Source of the DNA: Coemansia sp. RSA 922
Taxonomy: Eukaryota > Kickxellomycota > Kickxellomycetes > Kickxellales > Kickxellaceae
Assembly: GCA_027577415.1 (NCBI GenBank)
Contig: JANBQS010000818.1
Span: forward strand, 1 to 11,542
Reading direction: 5' to 3'
Length of the DNA stretch: 11,542 bases
The notes under the pieces are model-generated. The model searched no databases. It was not told the origin of the DNA and saw only the letters and a program-made list of their open reading frames with translations. Every line of letters begins with the position of its first letter. Position 1 is the stretch's first letter. Positions 1 through 6,351 of this stretch are shown here, one piece after another. A program made the position numbers and the translations under genes.

Positions 1-92
1 AAAAAAAGAAGAGAAGAAAATAAATTTACTATTTTGTATTCAGCTCCAGCTAGCTCGCCGGTCCTAAAAAGGAAAAAGGACGCTAAAAGACA

Positions 93-129
93 GGAAAGGA
101 CTTTTTCCCCACAAAAAAAAGTCCTTTCC
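93..129. repeat. Perfect 14-bp inverted repeat (hairpin)
   Basis: GGAAAGGACTTTTT at 93-106 is the exact reverse complement of AAAAAGTCCTTTCC at 116-129, with a 9-nt spacer (CCCCACAAA). A partial extra copy of the arm (AAAAAGGAC) lies just upstream around 73-81. It could be a transcript hairpin, the end of a small inverted-repeat element, or chance in an AT-rich spacer. No target duplication or transposase is visible. Confidence 0.7.
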
Positions 130-422
130 AGAAAACAACTTGATCCAACCCCATGCTCTTTGAAAATTCTCTACAAAGCACTTACAAAAAAGGCAATGGT
201 GCACACCCCCACCTCTTTTGCCTTTGAATAGAGCGGATTTAGAGAGAGAGAGAAAACTGCTTAATAACGAAACATCAGGCAATTCCCCCTTTTTCACTTG
301 GCGATGTGTAGTGTAAGACATGAATTCTATAGCTACCGGCTATTGAAATTACACTTGTAAAGTATGAGGTTCTTGTAAGCGATGTTACACACCTAACACC
401 TTTTATATAACTATTCCGTGTA

Positions 423-428
423 TTTATT
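423..428 (-). promoter_or_regulatory. Poly(A) signal AATAAA of Ubl gene 1
   Basis: TTTATT on the plus strand reads AATAAA on the minus strand, about 105 nt past the TAA stop at 535-533. The same hexamer in the same context (TTTATATA, then CTATT, then TATTTATTG) follows gene 2 at a similar distance, so the signal was carried along in the duplication. Confidence 0.55.
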
Positions 429-532
429 GACCAAAAACAACTCTCTAAAAACGTGTCTAGAAATGCCTGGTATTCATACTAAGCACTTTGTGTCACTAGC
501 CATTCTGAGTGGCAGTTAGTTGGCTAAGCGAT

Positions 533-877
533 TTACAGCCATTCACTTTTTTTCGAGTTGGTATTAACCCACTCAACAGTCCCAGCCTCAATAATCACCA
601 GCCTCTCGAATGTGCCGTTGTTAAGCGCCTTCACGTCAGTTGTACTAAGCCAAGCTTCGAAGGCAGGCAGGGAATGCTTTTGTTTGTCGTTAAGTGGGTC
701 TTTTTGTGGGAAAAATGCAATAGCTTCAACTGTGGTGTTATTTTCCGTGGCAATCATGGCTTTAACATGAGCAATAGTGTCCGTTGGGCCAAAATAAAGA
801 GTTTGGCCAAGGCCAAACTCACCATTGAATTTCACTGCGTATCTGACACTCGGGGATAAGTCAGACGAAGAATCCAT
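533..877 (-). CDS. Small ubiquitin-like-fold protein, tandem copy 1
   Basis: This gene encodes a 114-residue protein from ATG 877 (CAT at 875-877) to TAA. The predicted layout is a short serine-rich start (MDSSS), strand 1 (about 11-18), strand 2 (about 25-29), a helix with a DTIAHVKAMIA core (33-43), strand 3 (AIAFF, 52-56), a polar insert of some 25-30 residues, and a last strand pair (RLVIIEAGTVEWV, 92-104). This strand-strand-helix-strand order, and the spacing of the helix after the DT pair, resemble ubiquitin; that is inference from pattern. There is no C-terminal Gly-Gly, so conjugation is unlikely. No signal peptide or membrane segment is visible. The gene is paralogous to 1490-1843 and more distantly to 2366-2713. 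A TATA box lies about 105 bp upstream. The function is unknown; a distant link to the N-terminal Ubl domain of Crinkler-type proteins is possible but untested. Confidence 0.75.
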   Translation of the reverse strand: MDSSSDLSPSVRYAVKFNGEFGLGQTLYFGPTDTIAHVKAMIATENNTTVEAIAFFPQKDPLNDKQKHSLPAFEAWLSTTDVKALNNGTFERLVIIEAGTVEWVNTNSKKSEWL

Positions 878-981
878 AGGCAGTTAGCTTGAATGAATAG
901 TAAAGGGAAACTACTCTAAAATAAAAGGGGATGAGAAAAAGAGATGAGAAAAATCTCAGAGGAGGGGCCCTGCAGGTCGCA

Positions 982-988
982 TTTTATA
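982..988 (-). promoter_or_regulatory. TATA box of Ubl gene 1
   Basis: TTTTATA on the plus strand reads TATAAAA on the minus strand, 105 bp upstream of the ATG at 877. The equivalent box of gene 2 lies at nearly the same distance. Between box and ATG is a pyrimidine-rich leader on the coding strand (the complement of GATGAGAAAAAG-type blocks), which is conserved in both copies. Confidence 0.6.
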
Positions 989-1372
989 GCAAATTTCGAG
1001 GATTCCGGGCAAGAGAACACCTCTCAACAATTTTGACGAGCAAGCAATAAATGTTCGCTGAAAAGGGCACCAAAGCACTACTTCCGCCCTCGGCTTCTTT
1101 AGGCAAAGAAAGCAATAATGCATTTCTTTGAACAAAGAACATCCACGTTCTAAAAATATCAGCACTCTTTTGATTGGCCATTCATTCAGGAATCTAGCTG
1201 TGCGGCCACTCCTCTCCTTACCCATGAAGAACATTGAATAAAAACAGTCCGTTTACAAGATGAAAGTAGATGCTCACACACTGCAACCTATTATTCAGTA
1301 AACACACTTGAAATAACACGTTCTTGTAAGCACCATGTCATGTTTTATATATATATATAGCTATTTCGTTTA

Positions 1373-1378
1373 TTTATT
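1373..1378 (-). promoter_or_regulatory. Poly(A) signal AATAAA of Ubl gene 2
   Basis: TTTATT here is AATAAA on the coding (minus) strand, about 112 nt past the TAA at 1492-1490. It is preceded on the plus strand by TTTTATATATATATATAG and TTCTTGTAAGC, as in copy 1 around 370-420. Confidence 0.55.
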
Positions 1379-1489
1379 GTCTAGGAACTATGTTTAAAAA
1401 GTAGCTTCAACATAGTAGTATTCTTAGTAAAAAATATTGATTCACATACAATAACAAAAAGATGATGTATTGCAAGTGCTTAATAAAGT

Positions 1490-1843
1490 TTACCCTTCAT
1501 GAGTAATAGTTGGTTCACTATTAGCAAACGCAATGGTCCCGACGTCAACAAGTAGTTGCTCAATTTCATTGCCACGGTTAAACGCAGCAAGCTGATCATC
1601 ATCAAGCATAGCATTAATGGCTGATTCGGAACGCATACCGCCATCGTCGCCAGCTTCTCTGTTATATGGGTCATTTATAGGGATAAATACAATGGCTTCA
1701 GCTGTGGTACCATATGCCTGGGCAATAATGTTCTTGACTTCGGCAATGGTGTTACCCTCCTTGAAGGAAAGCTCCTTGCTATTCGCACCGTTGAAGTACA
1801 CTGTGAACTTGACCTTCCGGGTCGAACCAGATGAAGAATCCAT
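1490..1843 (-). CDS. Small ubiquitin-like-fold protein, tandem copy 2
   Basis: This gene encodes a 117-residue protein from ATG 1843 to TAA. It opens with the same MDSSS as copy 1, then strand 1 (KVKFTVYFNG, 10-19), strand 2 (ELSF, 24-27), a helix (NTIAEVKNIIAQ, 31-42), strand 3 (AIVFIP, 50-55), a D/N-rich insert (56-80), a short helix with the DDDQLAAFNRG motif (81-91), and final strands (QLLVDVGTIAFAN). Residues shared with copy 1 include VxF..FNG, the DP.N motif after strand 3, and L...GT near the end, so the two are paralogues. There is no Gly-Gly terminus, signal peptide or membrane helix, and the N-terminus does not look like a targeting signal. Function is not recognised; a soluble protein with a ubiquitin-like fold is the most I can support. 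Confidence 0.75.
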   Translation of the reverse strand: MDSSSGSTRKVKFTVYFNGANSKELSFKEGNTIAEVKNIIAQAYGTTAEAIVFIPINDPYNREAGDDGGMRSESAINAMLDDDQLAAFNRGNEIEQLLVDVGTIAFANSEPTITHEG

Positions 1844-2365
1844 GGACGATTTGCTTGAGTAAGTACTATTGTCAGAGTGCTCTAAAATAAAGGGGATGAG
1901 AAAAAGTGATGAGAAAAACTCAAGAGAGGAGCGGCCCTGCTGGTCGCTTTTTATAACACATTTCGAGGATTCCAGTCAAGAAAACACTTAGCAACAGTTA
2001 TGCAGAACAGCCAATAAGAATTCTTCATATCCGGACACCAATTAGCAATAGTCTCGCTTGGCTTCCATTTCCAAAAAGAAGTGTCCGTTTCTTTTGGTCA
2101 AAGAGGGTGCCTATGTCTGAAAAGAATCATGCTAATTTGATTGACCATGCACTCAGGAATCTAGCTGTGGTCAGCCTGGAATGTTCCAATACGTGTCTTA
2201 GTGTTCTTTATAGGCCATTAGCAAATTGGGTAGTACATGTGTGTATTGTTGAAAACAAGGTGTTGGCTGATTATAAAGTCCATTGGATGATATTACTTTT
2301 GTAAAAAATGAAATAAACTCCAGGCAGCGCTCAGGCGTCTTATGTTCTACACGACACAAATTTAA
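1844..2365. other. Intergenic region between Ubl genes 2 and 3
   Basis: This holds the promoter region of gene 2, including the TATA box at 1949-1955, and the remainder of the second duplication unit up to about 2274. Beyond that is the short 3' flank of gene 3, in which I do not find a canonical AATAAA on the minus strand. Open frames on the plus strand here show no recognisable domain. Confidence 0.55.
1949..1955 (-). promoter_or_regulatory. TATA box of Ubl gene 2
   Basis: TATAAAA on the minus strand, 106 bp upstream of the ATG at 1843, inside the block duplicated from the gene 1 promoter. The box and its spacing are kept even though neighbouring bases have changed. Confidence 0.6.
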
Positions 2366-2713
2366 CTATTCAGAGTCTAGGTCAGACTTGTCTAGAGTAT
2401 TGTGCTTGCTGACATACTTAAATAGCACCTTTATTTCGACAGGTTGTATTGGACTCCCCTGCTCCAATTGTTCTGCCACTTCATCACTTAGAAATGTGTC
2501 AGCTAACAGTTCGCTAGAGTATTCACGGTTATTCGCCAGGTCTTTGGGTGACACAAATATAATGGCATCTGCGCTAATGCCAAGTTTGTTAGCAATTTCC
2601 AACTTTGCATCACTAACAGTTGCATTTTTGGAGTCGAATGTAAATTTCCTCAAAGCTTGGTTTGTCATAAACTTTACCTGAACCACAAAGTACGGAGCCG
2701 GGGGAAGAATCAT
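2366..2713 (-). CDS. Small ubiquitin-like-fold protein, divergent copy 3
   Basis: This gene encodes a 115-residue protein from ATG 2713 to TAG. The core again reads as strand 1 (VVQVKFM), strand 2 (RKFTF, 22-26), a helix (ATVSDAKLEIANKLG), strand 3 (AIIFVS), then KD..NN matching the K/N-D-P-x-N motif of copies 1 and 2, a variable insert, and a last strand (PVEIKVLFKY). It is clearly more diverged than copies 1 and 2 are from each other. The N-terminus differs: the coding strand reads ATGATTCTTC where copies 1 and 2 read ATGGATTCTTC, as if one G were lost, so residues 2 to about 10 are in another frame while the fold core is intact. The tail is acidic (ending DLDSE) with no Gly-Gly. A weak TATA-like TTTTAAAA lies at 2801-2808. 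Function is unknown. Confidence 0.65.
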   Translation of the reverse strand: MILPPAPYFVVQVKFMTNQALRKFTFDSKNATVSDAKLEIANKLGISADAIIFVSPKDLANNREYSSELLADTFLSDEVAEQLEQGSPIQPVEIKVLFKYVSKHNTLDKSDLDSE

Positions 2714-3055
2714 CAGTAGTGAAATCTGGTGTAAAATAAGAAAATATGAAGAAGAGGAGGAGAAAGAGCTAACATTCTAGGATTAGTCAAAGTAAAAGCA
2801 TTTTAAAAAGGAGACTCTCATCAAGCCACTCGCCATCCCACAGTCATTGGATGCAAGCTTTGAGCAAAAGAAGTGTTCTTTTAACAGCAGCCTTCAAAGC
2901 AGGACCTATTATCCTTTGTGTCTTTGGCGACGACAGCTAGAAAGGTCTCCAAACATAGGTCTTACTTTGGTTGAATGCCATTGACAGTTGGAAAATGCTA
3001 AATAAAGTGCTTTTTGCCATAAAAGCGTCTCGTTAATGTTGGTGGGGGGCAATTA

Positions 3056-3821
3056 TGTGACTGACAGTGTAGTATGCTGACAGCAGCAACTATACTGCAG
3101 TTATTAAACTCACTAATTGGCGGCCCTATACCGATAAGCCTTGACAGCAACAACTAACATGGCAAAGTCGTAACGCTTATGTTCAATGGACGAGCTTATG
3201 TCCAGAAGCGAGTGTCCTGTAATAGTTATAATTTTTAGTAGTGGGTACCTCTATACAACGTTCTGGCCCTGTCGCTTTTTTGGCAAGGGCTGGTACGCTC
3301 AGATAACAGAAAATATAGCCTTGAGCAATAGGCTAGGATGAAGAGGAAGTAAACAATGATGTGGGTAAAACCTTTGCCATTTCTTCTACTAAAGTTAACT
3401 GGCCCTCTTCAGCCAGCCAGGTAACTGCAGTTCCACTCAATTTTCTGTATCTATATATATTTCATGTTTAAGAAAAAGTAGGAAAAGAACAGTGGCTATC
3501 TTACTATCCCGATATTCTCAAATGTAAGACTGTGCTCTGTCTTACCATGGTGTAGGTTTGGAGTATGCGAGTTGTTTGCGGCTAACGCCTAAATTCACCA
3601 GTCCTTACGTCTTTGTATTTTAGTAAATAAAAAGTAATAAAGATAAAAGTGATTGCCTAACTACTCTACGGCTGCTGATGCGCGGCCCCTTATATAGGGC
3701 GAATGGTCCGTGGGGCAGTAACGGCGCTACTGCTCGTGATCGAGGCGCCGTTAATTACAGCCGTTGATATTAGGCACAATAAAATGTCGGATATCGTCGC
3801 TGAGGGTCGAAATCCTACACA
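3056..3821 (+). mobile_element. Probable LTR relic of a retrotransposon
   Basis: A purine tract GGTGGGGGG at 3041-3049 sits just before TGTGAC at 3056, as a polypurine tract sits before a 3' LTR. Further on are a TATA box (TTATATAGGG, TATATA at 3691-3696), an AATAAA at 3778-3783 about 90 bp later, and a CCTACACA end near 3821, giving TG...CA termini and a U3-R-U5-like order. The frame crossing the purine tract reads KRLVNVGGGQLCD then stop (3023-3064), which could be the very end of a pol gene. No reverse transcriptase or integrase, and no target-site duplication, is visible, so this would be a solo or truncated LTR. The evidence is structural only; both ends are estimates. Confidence 0.35.
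3719..3753. repeat. 9-bp GC-rich inverted repeat
   Basis: TAACGGCGC at 3719-3727 pairs exactly with GCGCCGTTA at 3745-3753 across a 17-nt loop. A competing smaller stem, CAGTA (3716-3720) with TACTG (3728-3732), overlaps it. It lies just after the TATA box of the probable LTR, so it would fall at the start of the R region of that transcript. Confidence 0.6.
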
Positions 3822-3983
3822 TGGTACACCTTGAACTGGCGGGGAGATTGCAAGGCTGCACTTGTTAATACGGTATTGCGATTTCTATATCAGACATGTG
3901 TGGCTGCAAGGGCTATGCTGAAAGGCACACTATTCAACTTTACTGGTAATATATTGGGATCTTAATATTGTTCTTTCTTGGAT

Positions 3984-4376
3984 TTACCCTTGGAAATAGG
4001 TCACCTCGCTGTAACTAGTCATAGCCGGAAAACGTCTAGTTCTAAATAAGTAAACCAACAGATTCGAACAAGAGCCAATATCAGTTCCCATAGTTGTTTT
4101 TAGTTCATCTTCAGTGCCAAAAAATAGGTAGACATTGCGATATATATCAAATTTATACGGTGCTTCAAACGCATACGCTCTGTTCACCCCAATTACTGGA
4201 GTTTCCTCATAAATAGGTCTCCCCTCAACTTGTAAGAACTCCAGGTCAACTAATATCCCCTGAGGTCATTAGAAACTTAAGTGACCAACATATCCTCTAA
4301 CCATTGCCTTACCATTCGGATCCAATATAATGGCAAACCAACAACTTGCGGCTGCGAAAGTGGAGAAGTGAGTCAT
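3984..4376 (-). pseudogene. Decayed or spliced unknown coding sequence
   Basis: From ATG 4376 one minus-strand frame reads 35 residues (including CWFAIILDPNGKAMVRGYVG). It then meets TAA and TGA back to back (4271-4266) and continues in the same frame for 93 protein-like residues (including VDLEFLQVEGRPIYEE and FEAPYKFDIYRN) to a TGA-type end near 3984. Without the two stops it would be a protein of about 128 residues. An alternative is splicing: a 53-nt intron at 4312-4260 has GTAAGG at its start, CTAAT as a branch-like site and CAG at its end, but it joins onto a different upstream frame, which would itself need a 3' splice site at the CTTTCGCAG just before CCGCAAG. I do not recognise the product, and it does not align obviously with the Ubl genes. 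Recent loss by tandem stops and unusual splicing both fit. Confidence 0.4.
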
Positions 4377-4610
4377 GCTGATCAGAAAATAAGTGTTGTA
4401 TAGCAAAAAAAGGTGTGTTTGGTAGCTGTCTTGAAAGTAGGAAAAAAAAGTGGAAGCAGCTTGAATTATATAGCAGAGAGGAAGAAGAAAAAACTCACTG
4501 TTTGCTGCAAGGAGAAACGAAAGGAAATATCAGCTGTACAGCCTATCACATTATTCTTGGCAAATGGAGAAGAATATTTTTTTTGGGGGAGAGTAATATA
4601 TTTTATTTCT

Positions 4611-5014
4611 TTACAGTAAGGAATACGTCATAGGTGGACTTGAAAATTCACCATTCAAATCGTCATATTTCAGGTTTAGTAGCTTGTTATGCGCACTTTC
4701 CTCACTCTTTTCCGTAGCAAATGCAACAATGACATCGCACAGTGGTTTTGCTTTCTTTACCTCAAAGACACGTGTATGACGTAATGCGACTTGAAAATGG
4801 CCTCCGAACTGGCTAGGGCACCACACTCGTCATTACCTACGTCATCCACTCTGTAGCCAATTGCTCAATAAATTGTTTTTCCACTTTTAGGGATACTTGT
4901 TTCTGGAAATTTGACCTAGTCGGCTTTCTCAGCTAATGTCTGTAGGCTTTTTTCTGTCAACTGTAAAGCTTCGTACTCTCCCAAGTAGTTTTCCCATAAA
5001 CTGAGCCGCTCCAT
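4611..5014 (-). pseudogene. Decayed unknown gene, divergent from the Asn-synthase-like gene
   Basis: A minus-strand ATG at 5014 opens a 32-residue frame (WENYLGEYEALQL and so on) that ends at TAG 4918-4916. The same frame then gives 16 residues to TGA (4867-4865) and 35 more protein-like residues (including VDDVGNDECGALASS) to TAA at 4759. A neighbouring frame carries on from about 4780 to 4611 with VFEVKKAKPLCDVIVAFATEKS and a hydrophilic end. Read together this is a protein of roughly 130 residues broken by two stops and one frameshift. The last part has a strand-helix spacing a little like the nearby Ubl proteins, so it might be a fourth, dead copy, but this is weak. Introns are an alternative explanation; I found no clean GT-AG set. 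Its ATG is only 72 bp from that of the divergent gene at 5087. Confidence 0.4.
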
Positions 5015-5086
5015 TTATTGAAGTTCGGCGGTACGTGGCTGGGGGCGCTTTGAATCAATTATTTCTACCTTTTTTATATATACTTT

Positions 5087-6160
5087 ATGCTTGTTATGTC
5101 ATCAATGGATTCAGAAGCTGCATACGTTAGACAATTGTTCACCGAGGTGTTGTCATCTAGTGATGCACTGACATGCGACGCAGTGTTGCTTTCGGGAGGA
5201 CTTGACACATCAATAGCATCCGAGACGCTCAAGCGGCTGGCTGGATCGAAATTGCGTACGGGCATCACAGTGACAATCGACCCGGCGCAAAACTCGCTGG
5301 CTAAATCCCATGGTCTATTTATCCAAGAGCCACAGGACGTAATCTATGCGCGCAATATTGCCGAAAAGCTAGGACTAGACCACCATATACTGACGCCGAC
5401 ACTTGATGAGCTATTTTTCACGGCAAGTGGTGAGTCGACATTGTCGCTGTGTGTGCGAGTTCGTCAGACATTTGACGGCATGGAACTGCGCAACGCTGTC
5501 GTGATCGCACATGCTTTAAAGTACGCCAAATCAATTGGATGCCAGCGAGTGTGTACTGGAGATGGAGCAGACGAATTGTTTGCCGGATACAGTTTTATGC
5601 AAGGGATGAGCGACGGAGATTTGCAAAAGTATACGTTGAATATGGTCAAGACCATGTCTTTCTGTGCTGTCCCCTTGGCCAAGGCACTAGGGCTAGAGGT
5701 GTGGTCGCCGTTTCTTGACCCACGCGTTATTGAGTACGCCACGACACGTGGGAATAGCCGTGAGCTGAAAGTAGGCTTGTTTGAGGGCGCCTCGCATGGC
5801 AAATTGATACTGCGGATGGCATTTCCTGAGGTTGTTTCGGCGGGGCGTAAAAAGGAGCCGATTGAGTGCGGATGCGGGACAACTGTCATGCCTGCGCTGG
5901 CGGAGCTGGCAGTCAGCGACAAAGAGTTTGAGAGCGAGGCAAAAGAGGCACTAGATAAGTACGGTATTGTAGTGCGAGACAAAGAGCGCCTGGTGTACTT
6001 TCGAACGTTTGTGCGTGTCGTGCTTCATGGCAAAGACACCAATCAACTGCAAACGGATTCCACTGACGCCTGTCCTGATTGCAGGTTCCGTCTGCGCGAT
6101 GGCACTAGCTTTTGCTCCGTATGTGGACTGTACCCAGCTCGGCCCATTGTCAAAGACTGA
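5087..6160 (+). CDS. Asparagine-synthase-like enzyme with zinc ribbon, no glutaminase domain
   Basis: This gene encodes a 357-residue protein resembling the C-terminal, ATP-pyrophosphatase (PP-loop) half of asparagine synthetases. SGGLDTS (36-42) is the PP-loop that binds ATP. TIDPAQ (63-68) follows, and GDGADELFAGY (158-168) matches the family's GxGxDELFxGY signature. SPFLDPRVIEYA lies further on, as in class B enzymes. The N-terminal glutamine amidotransferase domain is absent: the PP-loop begins within 40 residues of the start and there is no catalytic Cys2. The C-terminus adds a CxxC...CxxC zinc ribbon (Cys329, 332, 343, 346). It would adenylate a carboxylate, using ammonia or another nucleophile; the substrate is unknown. 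Start: ATGs at 5087, 5096 and 5105 are all in frame. An AT-rich TATA-like tract (5073-5082) lies so close to 5087 that the third ATG (MDSEAAY) may be the true start. It is not recognisable as canonical ASNS or ASNSD1. Confidence 0.85.
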   Translation: MLVMSSMDSEAAYVRQLFTEVLSSSDALTCDAVLLSGGLDTSIASETLKRLAGSKLRTGITVTIDPAQNSLAKSHGLFIQEPQDVIYARNIAEKLGLDHHILTPTLDELFFTASGESTLSLCVRVRQTFDGMELRNAVVIAHALKYAKSIGCQRVCTGDGADELFAGYSFMQGMSDGDLQKYTLNMVKTMSFCAVPLAKALGLEVWSPFLDPRVIEYATTRGNSRELKVGLFEGASHGKLILRMAFPEVVSAGRKKEPIECGCGTTVMPALAELAVSDKEFESEAKEALDKYGIVVRDKERLVYFRTFVRVVLHGKDTNQLQTDSTDACPDCRFRLRDGTSFCSVCGLYPARPIVKD

Positions 6161-6351
6161 CACCCACTGCTGCTGACGTCACTGCAAATGAGCTCCGCCC
6201 TTTACTCACGAATCAAGCTTACCCAAAAAAGAAATAAGAGTTGATTGTTTGTTTGTTTTTGGCCAGTTCTCTCCATTAAATTCTATTTTACACTTTTGCA
6301 TTTCGTTTTCAAATTGCTATCGAATTTCAGGTACTTTTTATTTATTTAGAT

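Larger units (their letters stand above)
1..532. other. AT-rich intergenic region downstream of the first Ubl gene
   Basis: I see no convincing gene here. The stretch holds a perfect 14-bp hairpin (93-129), an (AG)6 tract at 241-252, and the 3' flank of the minus-strand gene ending at 533, including its AATAAA signal at 423-428. From about 343 the sequence matches the region from about 1309 onward, so the right part belongs to the tandem duplication. The open frames in this stretch start at non-ATG codons or are low-complexity and show no domain-like pattern. Confidence 0.6.
878..1489. other. Intergenic region between Ubl genes 1 and 2
   Basis: The left part (about 878-1200) is the promoter region of gene 1 and is shared with the region upstream of gene 2. 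The right part (about 1309-1489) is the 3' flank of gene 2, with a (TA)n run near 1346-1359 and an AATAAA signal on the minus strand. I see no further gene. Confidence 0.6.
343..2274. repeat. Tandem direct duplication, period about 966 bp
   Basis: Several blocks recur at a constant offset of about 966 bp. TTGAAATTACAC at 343 matches TTGAAATAACAC at 1309. The block from about 915 to 1020, upstream of gene 1, matches about 1881-1986 upstream of gene 2, including GATGAGAAAAAG, the CCCTGC-GGTCGC stretch and TTTCGAGGATTCC. AGGAATCTAGCTGTG at 1189 matches 2155. Each unit contains one minus-strand Ubl gene with its promoter and 3' flank. The coding parts have diverged more than the promoter block. 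Boundaries are approximate because they come from reading by eye. Confidence 0.85.
2714..3983. other. Long gene-poor stretch with probable LTR relic
   Basis: The first 100 bp are the likely promoter side of Ubl gene 3. From about 3020 to 3821 the sequence has LTR-like organisation, described in a separate entry. The remainder (3822-3983) shows nothing I can name. No tRNA or rRNA gene is visible. Confidence 0.5.

Noticed and set aside
3800..3816. tRNA-like box B (GGGTCGAAATCC)
   Set aside because: No box A at the right distance and no cloverleaf can be drawn from the flanking sequence.
4413..4633. Two overlapping plus-strand frames with Lys-rich products
   Set aside because: Both start at GTG or TTG-type codons in an A-rich stretch and look like composition artefacts.
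5464..5982. Long antisense frame inside the Asn-synthase-like gene
   Set aside because: It is Ser-rich, lies wholly opposite a gene with clear motifs, and shows no domain of its own.
533..6160. A Urm1-type sulfur-carrier pathway linking the Ubl proteins with the PP-loop enzyme
   Set aside because: None of the Ubl proteins ends in Gly-Gly, and the PP-loop enzyme matches asparagine synthetases rather than Ncs6/Ctu1, so proximity is the only link.
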